From Diphasiastrum complanatum (lineage: Eukaryota > Streptophyta > Lycopodiopsida > Lycopodiales > Lycopodiaceae): a stretch of DNA of 64,000 bases. Of this stretch, positions 45,580-57,705 are shown piece after piece (positions within the stretch are counted from its first letter, which is position 1; each line of letters begins with the position of its first letter). The notes below the pieces were generated by a model. The model had not been told where the DNA came from and did not search any database. It saw nothing but the letters and a program-made list of their open reading frames with translations. Both the position numbers and the translations under genes were made by a program. Where the stretch lies: NCBI GenBank assembly GCA_029204225.1, contig CM055106.1:42796368-42860367 (forward strand). Reading direction: 5' to 3'.

Positions 45580-46700
45580 TTATGTTCCTATCAACAGAGA
45601 TTTCGAAATTAGGCCAAGGTTTGACCTCATCTTCATAAAGACATTCTTGAGTAGAGGCTTGGTGAGAAGATCTGCAACACTATCTGAAGATGAAACATGC
45701 TCCAATGAGATCTTTCTTCCAATGACTTTTTCTCCTACAAAATGATGAGCCACTTCAATATGCTTGCTCCTTGCATGAAAGACTAAATTATTTGCAAGAG
45801 CCTGAGCAGAAATGTTATCATTCTTGATAATTGGTAAATCTTCATCTACATAACACTTAACTCCAAAAGTAGCCTTTTGATCCATAAAACCTCCTTTGTT
45901 GTGGTTGTAAGATATTTGTATTCAGCTTCACAGGATGATAAGAAAATAGTTGTCTGCTTCTTTGATAGCCAAGACAACCAAATTTCCTCCAAGAATTATA
46001 GTGTAAGCACTTGTGGATTTCCTATCCAACTTGTCTCCTGCAAAATCTGAATCTGAAAAAGCAATCAAAGTCAGATCTTCTCCTTCATAGTATAGTCCAT
46101 AATCCAAGGTAGAAGGTATATACCTCAAGACTCTTTTAGCCAACTTCCAATGATATAACTTTGGATCCTGCATGTGTTGACTTAGCTTATGAACACAAAA
46201 GCTTAGATCAGGCCTAGTCACTGTTAACCAAATAAGTGAGCCAAGAAGTCTCCTATAAAGAGTGATGTCCTCAAAGGATTTTTCATCATCTTTAATAGGA
46301 ACTTTTACAGTGTGCTCCATAGGTGTATCTATGCCTTTACAGTTTTCCATATGAAATTTTCTGGGCATGGAAAGTGCATATCTACTTTGGCTTATAAATG
46401 CATGACCTTTTCAAAAATCTATTTCAAAGCCTAGAATATAGTGAAAAACTCCTAAGTCCTGCATCTTAATCTCAATACCAAATGCATGCTTAGTTTCTTC
46501 AACTAACTTCTCATTGTTTCCACAAAGAATGATATCATCTACATAGATGAGAAGAATAATTACAAAGTTATCTACAAACTTATAATACAGAGAAGGGTCA
46601 TATTCATTTAGACAAAATCCGAGTGATATGAGATAGGAATTGAGCCTTGCATACCAAGACCTTGGTGTCTGTTTCAATCTAGACAGACTTTTGAACAAAA
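45580..46700 (-). pseudogene. RT and RNase H remnant of H
   Basis: The minus-strand text shows RT (LKQTPRSWYARL and ILLIYVDDIILCGN, 46690-46530), the RT-RNase H link (DTPMEHTVKVPIKDDEKSF near 46325-46270), RNase H (FSDSDFAGDKLDRKS near 46055-46010) and the C-terminal tail (ARSKHIEVAHHFVGEKVIG near 45780-45725). It has a few breaks. Confidence 0.8.
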
Positions 46701-47641
46701 TCAGTTATTCAATGTCACACAAGGCATATCATATCTATGATGTTGACACAAGTCAGATCTCCATTAGCCATGATGTTGTCTTCCTTGAAGACAAGTTTTA
46801 TGATTTCAAGCAGAAGCAGCAAATCCAGGAGTCTCTCACAACAGCTCCATTCTCCATCGATAGGCATCGACCTACGAACATTCAAATGCAGGAGTTTGTC
46901 CCAACAGCTCCATTCACCGTTGATGGGCTTAGACCCACGATTGTTCAACCACAAGATGAAGGTATCCCATTCATTCACCCAGGAGAAAATCAACTCAAGC
47001 ACCTACAATCCGAAGATCTACACGTCAATGATAGCCACGTGATTGTTTCATCCCTCAGGTGTTCATCAGTCATGATGAACCTGCCACTGTTGCAGAAGCA
47101 CTATCATCGTCAGATGCAGACAACTCAAAGGCTGCAATGGATGCTAAGTATATTTCACTGATGAAGAACAAGTGGAGTCTTGTTAATCCTCTTGCATATA
47201 TAAAACCTATCAACTCTATATGGATCTTCAAGCTAAAGCTTAAGTCAGATGGATCAGTATCCAAATGGAAAGTTCGCTTAGTAGTTAAAGGATTTGAACA
47301 AGTATATAGAATAAATTATGTTGGCATCTTCAGTCCAGTGATAAAACATCAATCTATTCACAACTTGTTGGCTATAGCAGCTACAGAATATCTGGACATT
47401 CACCAGATGGACGTCCAAACAATGTTCCTTCTATGGATCCAAGATCAAAGCTGTCCAAAGATATGTGCCCCATAACTCAAGCAGATAAGCAAGAAATGTG
47501 CAGGTATCCTTATCAATCACACAAACAGTATGTTGGCTAATATTTTGACAAAGCCATTGTCTAGATATAAACATTCTACCTTAGTAGATATGATAAATCT
47601 CAATTGTAGTTCAGATTTGTAGCAATAAGCTTAAGGGGGAG

Positions 47642-48564
47642 TGTTGGAATTTAATCTAACTCCTACTCATCCCAATAGCCCTCCTTCTTCTCTCAAAACT
47701 ACTCTCTCAAAGATGTCTATAAAAAATGAACTATTTTTCAACAGTCTGCATCTTTGAACTGAATGTCGCAACAGGCAAAAAACACGACAAAGACTTCTAT
47801 CTCAATTTCGGACTTTTTTGAGCACTAAAGATTTTGCAAAAAAGACAACAAAGTGTTCGCTGAAGGTTTTGGTCCATTTCACACATCTTCAGATATGCGA
47901 CAATTCTCCAAAAAATGTGACACTCTGCAAATTTATACAGGATTTCAAGTGCAGACTATCTACATCTTCATGCTCCAATAATGACTGTCCTAATTAGTCA
48001 GTTAAATCAGAGATTAGCTGACCAAAATGGATTTTCACAGCAGTTGACTCTTCATAGTTAGGAATTATAGAGAGAGAGAGAGAGAGAGAATATTTAGAGT
48101 GATAGCTATTGTTTTTTTCTGTAAGTAGGATCACACTCTTATCAACGAAATTGTATTGTGATCTTATCGTTGTTAGTGCAACTTTAATATACATAATCTT
48201 TATTGTTCCATCTCTTTTCATTCTTGTTGGATGTTCATTAACTCTCACTCTTCCTTTGAAATAGTATCATAACAAAGAAATGTATGGCTGCCTTTGACGC
48301 CTAATTATACTTACATTTCTTTGTATCAGAATATCAATATCAGAGAATTGCATGGCTGTCACAGACGTCTAATTGTTTCTGCAATCTCTCTTCATGGTAG
48401 TCTAAGACTCCTACATTGATAATCGTATTCAACGCAAACTGAACAATTCTCTAATCTTCATTCTCTAAGTAATAAACGATTCTCCTTAATACAATTATCA
48501 CTATTCTTCATAGTATTCATGTCTTTCTCATGTTGGTTGGGACTTTGTTTAAGAAGTTTTCCCA
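47642..48564 (+). repeat. LTR of fragment I
   Basis: The LTR starts TGTTGGAATTTAATC directly after the purine tract and ends near CCCA at 48564. A short GA repeat is at 48068-48089. Its position after pol says 3' LTR, but the primer site downstream says 5' LTR. Confidence 0.65.
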
Positions 48565-48569
48565 TAGAG

Positions 48570-48583
48570 TGGTATCAGAGCTG
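48570..48583 (+). other. primer-binding site TGGTATCAGAGCTG
   Basis: This is a perfect 12-base match to the Copia tRNA-Met primer site used by E, F and G, located just right of the LTR of fragment I. Confidence 0.8.
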
Positions 48584-48589
48584 ATAATT

Positions 48590-49181
48590 CATCAGAGCCA
48601 TCCCCAACATCACACCTCTTGCTTGAAGCCTATATTCTTCATTGATCAAGATCTCTTGAAGATAAATCAAACTTGGAAAAGTCTTTTGAATAGCAATACT
48701 TTGAACAATGTTAGCATGAGCATCCAAAAATCCATTAAAAATAACTTAAACAAGGTCTCCTTCCTTAATGCTCTCATCAATGCAAGCCAACTCATCCTTC
48801 AATGCTTTCATCCTCAAAATAAAAGTATTGGGACTTCTTCACTCTTTTGCAAACAAGAAGATATTTGCCTTCTTAGAGTCAATACTTTAGAAGTAGACTT
48901 GGATTCATAAAGCTTCTTCAATGAATCCCAAGCATCCTTAGATAAGTACCCTTACCAACCTCCTTTAGAAGCTCATTTAGTAGCATTCATTTTGATCCTT
49001 TGAGCCTCTTATCATACATCATTTGATTTTGTTGTGTTGCTGGTCTCTCCTCCAAACCTACAACAATATCCAGAACATCATTCATCTCAAGAAGTGATTC
49101 CATCCTCACCTTCCACAATGAATAGTTACTTGAGGTAAGCCTATCATTGGCTTCCAACATGACTCCACTTGATGTTACCAT
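48590..49181 (-). pseudogene. gag start of H
   Basis: On the minus strand from the ATG at 49181 the text matches the first part of the gag of element G (LTSSNYSLWKVRMESLLEMN; later ESKSTSKVLTLRRQI near 48890). It is a decayed fragment that ends where fragment I begins. Confidence 0.75.
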
Positions 49182-50686
49182 GTAGCAATGACCTGATCTC
49201 CTCTTTCAACCTATTTCAATGCACAAAGCACTCCTTTGAACAACACCAAATGTTTTCAAAGAGAAATCACAAAGATTTGAAACTACTCAATTCTCTTCTA
49301 AATCTTAAACCAAGCAAATCAACACATAGAATCATGAAAACTTGATCAACCTATGATCTATCCTCAACCTAATGACTCTTGCCACTTCCTAAGATTGAAA
49401 CACAATCAAATAAGTCCAGCAACCTCACTATTTAGAGGTCCAATAAAAAAAAAAGTGTTTTGACAAAATCACAAAAAAATGAATATTTCAAGATCTACAT
49501 GCAAATGCTAAAAATTTGATATGCAATTTATTAGCCACAACTTAGGCTATTTTAATGATCCAAAAATTAGCTAAATTTAACATGTGAATTCAAAAATTGG
49601 AATTGAGTATATAACTCTATATAGGGTGATCTGCAAAAGATCCAATCTACAAATGCAAGAAACTCGATTTTGGAGATTGAGATCCAAGTCACATTATTCA
49701 ATCCTACTCAATTTGTTTGAGTGTTTGTGAGGTTTGAAAAGAGGCATTAAGGTGTCTATGGCAAATGTGTAGAGAGAGATCCAATTTTCTAAGAGTTCCT
49801 TCCTTTGTAGAAGGCAAGATCTAGAAGCTCATTTTGTGTTGTTATTGGTGAAGAATTTGGCTTCTCCTATGTGATCAAATCTTTCTAAGTGGCATTAGCT
49901 CTTTGAAGCACAATATCTTAGTGAGAAAAATCACAACTTTTGATTTCAAATTTCATTCCAAGTCTTAAAAAGTAGAGTAATTGGTGGAATCCAATAGGAG
50001 TGATTGAATTCAATTTATTGAGCAAAAATTGACATAGTATGTATGAAACTCAAATTAGTTCTATTCAACTTTCTTTGTGAGAGTGTGAGGGTCAATTTGA
50101 GATCCCATTGGATGTCTAGAATGAGGAGGAGTCCATATTTGAGTATTCATGCATGGTTGAGATCTTTGTGAATCTCTAGTTGTCTAATTTTTTAAGCTTT
50201 GTGAAAAATTGGTGTTATAGTTTGTTGTCAAATCAAATTAAACTCATTATAAAAGTGAGATTATTTGGATCAAGAGTGAGTCCAAAAAAAGTGATTAAGT
50301 TTGATCTTCATGTATTTGAAACAAAACCCATCTTTTGTTCAAGAATCTCAAGTGTTGAGAGAACTAGTCAAGTGAAAAGGAAAATCTAGGTGTCAAATTT
50401 TTTTCATATCCATTTCAACTTTCAAAAGAAAGAGTCATTGGTATTTGATGAGTCCAATAGGAGATTGGATCTTATTTCTTTTGTGATTTGATTCAAAGAT
50501 TGTGTGCTTTTGTCTTAGTGATCAAAGCAAAGTTTCCAAGTGACTAGTCATTACTGTGAAGATTGATTCTTAGGTTTGTGAGCTAGATCTTTTGTAGATC
50601 CTTCTAGATTGTTGAAGATGTTCAGATCTAGTCTCTTGAAAGTCACAAATTACATTTGTAGAATCATATCACAGGTTTTTATTCAC
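49182..50686. other. AT-rich non-coding DNA, probable leaders of H (left) and K (right)
   Basis: No gene is visible. The left part should be the leader of H, read leftwards. The right part leads into the gag-like ATG of K at 50687. I could not place a boundary or a 5' LTR for either element. A-rich runs and GAGTCCAATAGGA-type short repeats occur near 49985 and 50450. Confidence 0.4.
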
Positions 50687-51002
50687 ATGGCATCAATAGG
50701 TGGCTATTGAAGGAAAGAAAGGATCCTGAGTGCAACCTTTGTGGCAAGGGAGGATATTTTTTCTCAAGATGCTACCAAAAGAAGACTAGGCCATCCAAGG
50801 AGAACCAAAGCAAGGGGACCGAGGTGAAGGATGGAGCTTCAAGTTCAAAATGCAAATACAAGAAGGACAAGTCCAAGGAAAGGTGTTTCCTTTGTGGAAA
50901 GGTGAATGAGGCTTGGAGTCTCACAAGGACTTGCAAGATTTGTCTTCAAGAGTCCATCACAACACATGTCAAATCTTTTGAAATTTTTCATTTGGAAGTG
51001 CA

Positions 51003-51941
51003 TTGTTTGGTTCAAGATGCAAAGATAGATGTCACTTCATGAAAGTAACTTGGATTTATTTTATGTCCTTGGAAAGTATTTTGCTTGGAACTTTAGATAA
51101 GTTCAAACTTAATGTTATGATCCAAGAGAAATCAATCAAGAATAAGGAGCATCAATCACAAAATGAAAATAGTTTCATTTATGCTCTCATGTCAACTTAT
51201 GAAGATCTATTTTGCTTTGAAGGGATTTTTGTATCTCAAAGGTGGCTTAAGGCAATGCTAGTTGAGTGTAATGCCTTAAAAGATAGCAAAATATGTTTTC
51301 CTTGTAAGCTTACATTAGTTATGAAGTCAAGGAAATGGAAATCTCGTCATAATGTAGGATCTTTTGGTTTCAATAAGATCATGAATGATGTGTTCATTCA
51401 TAAAAATGAAAATTGTAAGTTTTCAATCTTAAAGGCAAGTTGTAAACTTCTTATGAGAATAAGTGAAGCATCCAAAGTGGACACTTATATCCATAAGCAA
51501 GTAGTTAGCCTTATTGAGATGGAAATGCCTTTTGATTTCAATATTAGAAAAATCATGCCAAGTTGTGGTGATTTTTGGACTTATGTTTCTAGCATAAGTA
51601 ATTTTGATAATCATAGGAAGTGCATATTGTGTGGTCATAGTTGTTGTGATCATTATGAGACATGGAGGTCTCAGATTTCCATCAAAAAGGAGCACCATGA
51701 AGACGATCTTAAGGAGTCATCTCAAGGTTCAAATGTGCCAAGGATTGAGGAGGAGAATCCTTCTCAAGGTTCAAGTGTGCCTAGGATTGAGGAGGAGAGA
51801 CCTTCTCAAATTGTGATTCCAAAAAGAGACTCAAGAAATATGGTTGAGTTCATGTGGCTCACATTTCAAGGGAAAGAGGAGCATATCTCATGTGATCTTT
51901 GTGATCCTAAAAATTTAGAAGAAATATTCATTTTCTCATGA
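51003..51941 (+). other. 312-codon open frame of K, Cys-rich with an acidic duplication
   Basis: This long continuous frame carries a Cys/His cluster (CILCGHSCCDH, residues 207-217), a direct duplication of SQGS-VPRIEEE (about 240-265), and a segment near residues 275-291 (RDSRNMVEFMWLTFQGKEE) that resembles the post-integrase linker of F (RRSSREKVEPSRLTYQGKG). The rest has no match that I recognise. It may be a domain acquired or strongly diverged within a Copia derivative. The first residues are uncertain, since no good ATG context was seen. Confidence 0.5.
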
Positions 51942-52219
51942 AGGAGCATGCACATGAAGAAGGAGCAAGCCTCAAAGTCAAGCATCTACATGAAATTTGG
52001 AAGGAATCATTTTTGGAGGTGCTAGGATGGTGCAAAGCTCTAAAGCTCATCAAAGATGTCAACATCAAAGAAGCACTATCATGGATATGGTGATTTCATA
52101 TCAACATCAAGCTCATTGGCTGATCTTCACACATTTTGAACCAGCAAAGACCAATTCAGCCCATGGAGTCAAGTTCAAGATCATCACGTTTTCCATCAAG
52201 CTAGATTTTTGAGGAGGAG

Positions 52220-53051
52220 TGTGAAAAATGCAAAAATAAGCTTGGTAGAGGCCAAAAATCTTGTATATAGATAAACACACATGTGTGGAGCCTGTTCCCA
52301 CGTGTGAAAATAGTGTACTTGTCATGTACCATAATCATATAGGTTGTACATATGATTTAATTCAAGTTCTAGTGGCTAAAAAGGCTAAAACCTAGTTTTC
52401 TAGACATATGACACATGGCAACAATCTATTGATTGCATGAGCCACATCCTTTGGTTAGGTGTCATATCCCATGTGTAGAGGACAGCTCACATGTGTGGAA
52501 TAAGCTGAAGTAGGCAAATTTTGACTTCTAGAAGATTTCCAAGTAGATCTCCATATAGAAGGAAAATGGACCAAAAGTGCTTAAAATAGAAGGTTTTGTC
52601 CAAGTGTCAGTTTTGCATGATGAATCATCATATGACAAAGCACCTTCACACATGTGGGATCATAGGGATGATCAGTACCACGAGCTCCCACTTATTGTAT
52701 ATATAGAGCCACATTTGGCCATAATCAATGTGAGACACCAATCTTGGTTTTGGAAGCAATTTTGAGTGATTCTCTCCATTTGTCTACATTTGTTTTGATT
52801 GTTTTGAGGTGCTATCAATGTGTACTTGATTTTTAGGTTGGATTCCGTACTCAGACAGGGTTTCACACGTGGGAAACCATAAAGTACACTTACCTTCAAT
52901 TAATGATTGTTCTTGTTAGGATTTTGTGTCTAGAATTGGTCTAGATTGATCTTAATCTGAAGTAGATTGATAGATCAAGTAATCTGCCAACCAATCCCTC
53001 TTGAGGATCAGATAAGGATCCACTCTTGGTCCTTTTTGTACTTTTTGCACA
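52220..53051 (+). repeat. 3' LTR of K
   Basis: The LTR starts TGTGAAAAATGC after GAGGAGGAG and ends TTTTTGCACA at 53051, where gag text of L begins. A TATA-like TATATATAGAG is at about 52696-52706. CACGTG occurs at 52299-52304 and 52866-52871, the latter inside a near-palindrome. Confidence 0.6.
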
Positions 53052-55930
53052 GATTTTGATGCACTCATGACTCTATTATCGAATCTATCTGAAGCCTACA
53101 AAAATTGGGTAATGTCAATTTCTACCCAAGAGCACCTCACTCTATCAAGAGTAATTTCTCTGCTCCTACAAGAGGAGATCAAAAGATCAGCATCTTCCTC
53201 AGGCTTTGGATCACATCCTCAAGCTCTATATTCAAAGAATTAGAAGTTTAGATCCAAGAGATCTACAAAGTCAGATTATACTAACAAGAAGAACAACATG
53301 CAGTCTGGACCAAATTTCGGTTTAGGATCAAATTCAGGCTCTTCATCATCCAACCAGTGCAAAAACTTTTTTATAAATACGATAAGAGTACTGGACATGA
53401 AATCACAGACTGCCGAACTTTGAAATACAACAACGAAAAGAAGAAGCAGTTCCAACAACAAGCACATAGTGCTACAACTAGTCACTCAAGTCAACAACAA
53501 GAAGAAGATGAAGCAGCATTCATGACCAAAGAAGAGGAACAACAGGATATCGATTCTTGGTATCTAGATTCCAGAGCAACTCAACACATGACTCACCATC
53601 GCGACTGGTTCAAAGACTATAAGTCATTTACCCACTCTCGAGTTGTGCAACTTGGAGACAACTCATCACATACTATCGAAGGTGAAGGAGTAGTCAGAGT
53701 TGAAATTCAAAAGAGGAGAAGTCAAGTTATTGTCCAATGTTCTCCACGTTCCAAATCTAACCAATAATTTTCTCTCAATTAGCAGAATCACTAATTCAAG
53801 TCAGAGGGTCAAATTTGATATAGAAGGCTGCACAATTCTTGACAAAGCTTGGAAGGTTCTAGCCTACATAAGAAGAAGCAGCTATCTTTACAAACTCAAT
53901 CATTGCTACTCTTCTAACAATCAAGCTCTTCACACAATCACTTCTGAATCAACTGATATGTTGTGTCATTTCAGACTTGGCCATCTTAACTTCAACAGTA
54001 TTCAGCAAATGTCAGCTCAAAGCCTAGTACAAGATTTGCCTTCAATCAGCAAGCCAACTTCTCCACGAAAGTTGTATTACTAACAAGCATGCTAGAAGTT
54101 CCTTCATTTCAAACTCAGTTCATACATCTAAGGGCTTGCTTGATCTTGTACATGGCGACATTTGTGGCCTGATACAAACTGCTTCCACAGGGGGAGCTCT
54201 CTATTTTCTAACCTTCATCGACGACTTCTCTCGAAGGACTGGTACCTACTTTATGAAGAACTAAAGCATTTAAGTTCTTCAAGCAGTTCAAGGCATCTGA
54301 AGAAAACCAGACCCAAAGGAAGATCAAGGCTCTATGCACAGATAGAGGAGGAGAGTACATCTCCACAGAATTCAAGGAGTTCTGCAAGGTCAACAGGATA
54401 CATCAACAATATACAACCAGCTACTCACCTCAATCCAATGGTGTAGTTGAACGGAAGAATCAGACACTCATTGAAAGTGCCAAGAGCATGATGGCCCATG
54501 CTTCTCTTCCAAATAAATTCTAGACAGTTGTCTATTTGCATAATCGATCCATTACCAAAGCCCTGAATGGCAAGACACCATATGAGGTGTGGACAGGATC
54601 AAAGCCATCACTAAAAAACATTCAAGTGTTTGGATGCATTCCTAAAGATCCCTAAAGGGCTAAAAAGAAAGTCGGATGATAAGAGCATGAAGATGACTTT
54701 CATCGGCTATTTCCCAAATCACAAGGCATACAAGCTCTACAATATGGATATCGAGAAGGCATTCAGCAATAGAGATGTCATTTTTATGGAAGACCAGTTC
54801 ATCGACCACAAAGAGAAAGTTGATAATTCCGACCCAAGGACCGAGCAACCAGACAATTTTGATCCAGGGATTCAATTGCAGAATATCGTCACTGACTCAA
54901 ACAATGAGTCAGAACCTCAACGAGTCAACCCACATCAAAGGACCTAAGTTCAACCCATAAGGTCGAACAAGTCTAGACAGCCTCCACCCAGATTTATAGA
55001 TGATCTGGCCTGCTACTTTGTGCAGCAACCAACTACCATTTTTAAGGCAATGTCTACTCCTAATACTAACCAGTGGAAAGTAGCAATGGACACCGAATTC
55101 TATTCTCTAATGGAGAATCAAACATGGACACTCACTGAGATGCCAAAGGACCGAAATTCAATTCCATGCTCAGGCGAAGTACGATGCTGAAGGAAGGCTA
55201 AATCGTTACAAGGCCAGGCTAGTCGCCAAAGGCTTTTCTCAAATTTCAGATATGGATTATTCAGAAACCCTTAGCCCAGTCATCAAACATGCTTCGATCT
55301 GCTTACTCCTCTTCTTTGCATCCGCAAGAAATCTTGAAGTCCACCATATGGATGTCCATACCGCTTTCCTCGATGGAACTATCAAAGAGAAGATCTATAT
55401 GACACAGCTAGAGGGATACGAACTCAATGGCAAGCAATAGTTGTATGCGAAATCCACAAGGCACTTTACGGGCTGAAACAGTCACCCAAAGCCTGGTTCC
55501 AAAAGATCAACTCATTTTTTATAGTAAATGGTTTTATTCCAAACTCAGCAGACTCGAATGTCTACTTCAAGTCTGTATCAGATTACTTCATCATTATCAC
55601 TCTCTATGTAGATGATACACTCTTATTAAGTAATAATCTGAATCTAATGAATAATACAAAATGCATGCTGGCCCAGGAATACAAGATGACTGACATGGGT
55701 CTAGCCCACTATTGTCTTGGAATCCAAATCCAACGAGATCGACCCAACAGACTGATCTTTATCAGTTAGCAACGATATTTCAAACAAGCATAGCAAGGAA
55801 GTAGCACTGGTTTTTTGCAGAACAAACTACATGGCAGTAGATTACTTCACAAAGGCTCTATAAAAGGAGCAACATCTCAGATTTAATGATATGTTAAATC
55901 TGAAGATCAAAGTTTTTCAGGATCCCCATT
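53052..55930 (+). pseudogene. gag-pol remnant of L
   Basis: The region contains: gag (LSEAYKNWVMSISTQEHLTL near 53085-53145); protease (DSWYLDSRATQHMTHH near 53552); the HHCC-type finger (LCHFRLGHLNFNS near 53962-54000); the integrase core (SYSPQSNGVVERKNQT-like text near 54420-54465); the linker; RT ([14 protein letters not shown] near 55203 and YVDDTLLLSNNLN near 55606); and a short pol end before the purine tract at 55931. It has many breaks and is a fossil. Confidence 0.75.
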
Positions 55931-55939
55931 AAGGGGGAG

Positions 55940-56670
55940 CGTTAGATTTCTTATGTTCAATCTTAAGCAAATCATTCAAGTAATGAGCATCCTGAAAACC
56001 AAAGGCCAACTACATATTTTCGGACCTTCACATTTTTCCTTTAAGATTTTTTGTGCCTTAATCGTTTTTAAGGCACCTTCGCCTTTTTTTGCACTTTTGC
56101 AAAAAATGCGACACAGTGGCCAGAATGACTTAGAATGTATTTATGGCCTACTTTCGGCTTTTTCATCTTTTTTCTATCTTTGGCTTTTTTGCATTTTTCA
56201 TGCCCTCAATCTAAGGGCACCTTTGGGTTTTACATGCCTTCGGTCTAAGGGTACCTTCAGGTTTTTCGGATTTTTTCCAATAGTGGTAGACCGACGTTGC
56301 CAACTTAGCATCAATTCTAAAAACAGCTAGACAAGTAAATATCCCAAGGGCGGTTACCCACTTTGTACATATACAAAGAATGGCATAAATGGCATTTAAG
56401 GCTTATAGGTTACTTGTCTCTTGACACTTGTAAATATGTATACTAGCTTAATCAAGCTATGTAAGTGTGTTCTTTTTCAATCAGAGTTATTTGTAGCCAG
56501 CATAATCATGCTCAGCAAGCTGAAGTTATTACTTCAAGCCATTGTACTCACTATTGATATTAATCAGAGTGCAATTTTTCTCTCACTACTGTATTGTTCA
56601 TTTGCGCAATTTGTATGAATTATTCTCCTTGAATATTTTTGCTGCTAACTGTTGCGTTTCCGTTCCTACA
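55940..56670 (+). repeat. 3' LTR of L (boundaries approximate)
   Basis: The LTR follows AAGGGGGAG, with GTTAGATTTC at the start. The right end is placed at GTTCCTACA near 56670. No partner copy is in the window. Confidence 0.5.
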
Positions 56671-56712
56671 TGCCTACGCTCAAAGCTTCGAGCTTTCGCT
56701 ACCGGTCATCCC

Positions 56713-56971
56713 CATGTTTTACGACACAACATTGGTTGTTGAAGACCATATTGGAAACTCACTAGGTTCTATTTTGACTTCTAAATCTATTAAATCAATA
56801 TTAAACAATAACAAAATGAAAAAGATTAAGGCTTCAGTTACTAATAACATTATGAATGAAGTTGGAAAAATATTGGACAATACATTGATTCAGGGGGCAT
56901 GTGATTTTTCTAGCATCAGTAGAGAAGCATATGCAACTATGTTTAAGATGATAAAGGAGGCATTTGCACAG
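56713..56971 (+). CDS. exon candidate of an unrecognised gene
   Basis: An open frame of about 86 codons (VEDHIGNSLGSILTSKSIKS; KMIKEAFAQ at the end) ends at a perfect donor, CAG|GTAAGT, after 56971 in phase 0. The composition is Lys/Asn/Ser-rich and helical. The 5' side abuts the LTR of L, so the acceptor or upstream part may have been displaced by that insertion. I do not recognise the family. No partner exon was found in the next 500 bp. Confidence 0.4.
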
Positions 56972-57510
56972 GTAAGTATTAAAAAGTTTCCAATCCCATG
57001 ACCATTTCATCTTTAAAAAAAAAAAAAGACATGTTAAAGCAAGGTATGCAGACAATAGTTGGTAATTCATCTCATATCAACGAAGTGTAGTGCTTGAAAG
57101 GAGAATGTCTAGCATATAACAATTCCAACAATTTATTTATTGACATCAATTAGTTACTAACATACATCATAAATTTTTAAAGTATTACAAATGAGAATGT
57201 CAATAACAAGTTGATAGTTGTTCTCAAGTTAGATAAGTTTGACATTATAAAAGGACAAAAAAATGGAGAGAGTCAGTCTTACGATCATGAATGGAGCACT
57301 TTCAAATTCAGAAGACTCAAAAGGCCTCAAATTCAGTGTTTAATCAGAAAATGATATTTGGTGATAGTTAGAGTTAGATGTGAGTCTTCCATTCATGCTG
57401 AAATCTGAACTATACTATCGCTCTTATGGGAACGAATCTATGCGGGACAACTAACTTCGTCTCTTTGATGCTAGATGGATTAGATCTTGGATTGAGGTTA
57501 GGCAAGGAAA
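56972..57510. other. intergenic or intronic DNA, no gene seen
   Basis: The stretch is AT-rich, with an A run near 57017. No feature is supported. Confidence 0.4.
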
Positions 57511-57514
57511 GAAG

Positions 57515-57705
57515 CCCACTACACACCACTACTAGACCAGACATTGGTCACGCCATGAGTCTTGTGAGCCAGTCTATGCATCACCTACCTTAGAGTACTG
57601 GAAAGAAGCTAAACACATTTTAAGGTATGTGAAAGACACGCTTGACCTTGGTCTAGTTTACTCATGATGATTTGATGTACCTGTGTTGAGAGGCTATGTT
57701 GATCT
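57515..57705 (+). mobile_element. short Copia RT/RNase H shard
   Basis: About 60 codons of typical Copia text (TTRPDIGHAMSLVSQSMH and YWKEAKHILRYVKDTLDLGL) with no other parts nearby. It is a small, old fossil piece. Confidence 0.7.

Larger units (their letters stand above)
46700..48584 (+). mobile_element. Copia fragment I (plus) inside H, with LTR followed by primer site
   Basis: This plus-strand fragment of a different Copia family contains: end of integrase (KAYHIYDVDTSQISISHDVV near 46719); linker; RT start (IFKLKLKSDGSVSKWKVRLV near 47226-47285); the last residues of pol (LANILTKPLSRYKHSTL near 47534); the purine tract AAGGGGGAG; then an LTR. The LTR is followed by TGGTATCAGAGC at 48570-48581, immediately abutting the gag of H. 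The copy is partial and broken. Confidence 0.75.
44842..49620 (-). mobile_element. Copia element H (minus), partial, hosting fragment I
   Basis: This minus-strand Copia copy is of the same clade as G. The 3' LTR is at the left (44842-45568), preceded on its own strand by RNase H and RT (46700-45580). The start of gag lies at 49181-48590 (ATG at 49181: MVTSSGVMLEANDRL, close to the gag start of G). Between them sits a plus-strand fragment of another element. No 5' LTR was identified to the right. It is partial and broken in several places. Confidence 0.75.
50687..53051 (+). mobile_element. Copia derivative K, without recognisable RT or integrase
   Basis: The region starts with a gag-type start (MASIGGY at 50687, like MASINAY in F). 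It has zinc-knuckle-like text (CNLCGKGGYFFSRC near 50729 and CFLCGK near 50885), then an unusual 312-codon frame (51003-51941). Next come short traces of a Copia pol tail near 52110-52205, the purine tract GAGGAGGAG, and an LTR (52220-53051). Integrase, RT and RNase H cores are not recognisable. This suits a non-autonomous, rearranged derivative. Its right end lies in the gag of element L. Confidence 0.55.
53052..56670 (+). mobile_element. Copia element L, partial, interrupted at its left by K
   Basis: This plus-strand Copia copy is of the fragment I type (purine tract AAGGGGGAG). It starts inside gag directly after the LTR of K. It continues through protease, integrase, RT and a small RNase H remnant, and ends with an LTR. 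It is broken in many places. The part left of K was not found. Confidence 0.75.
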
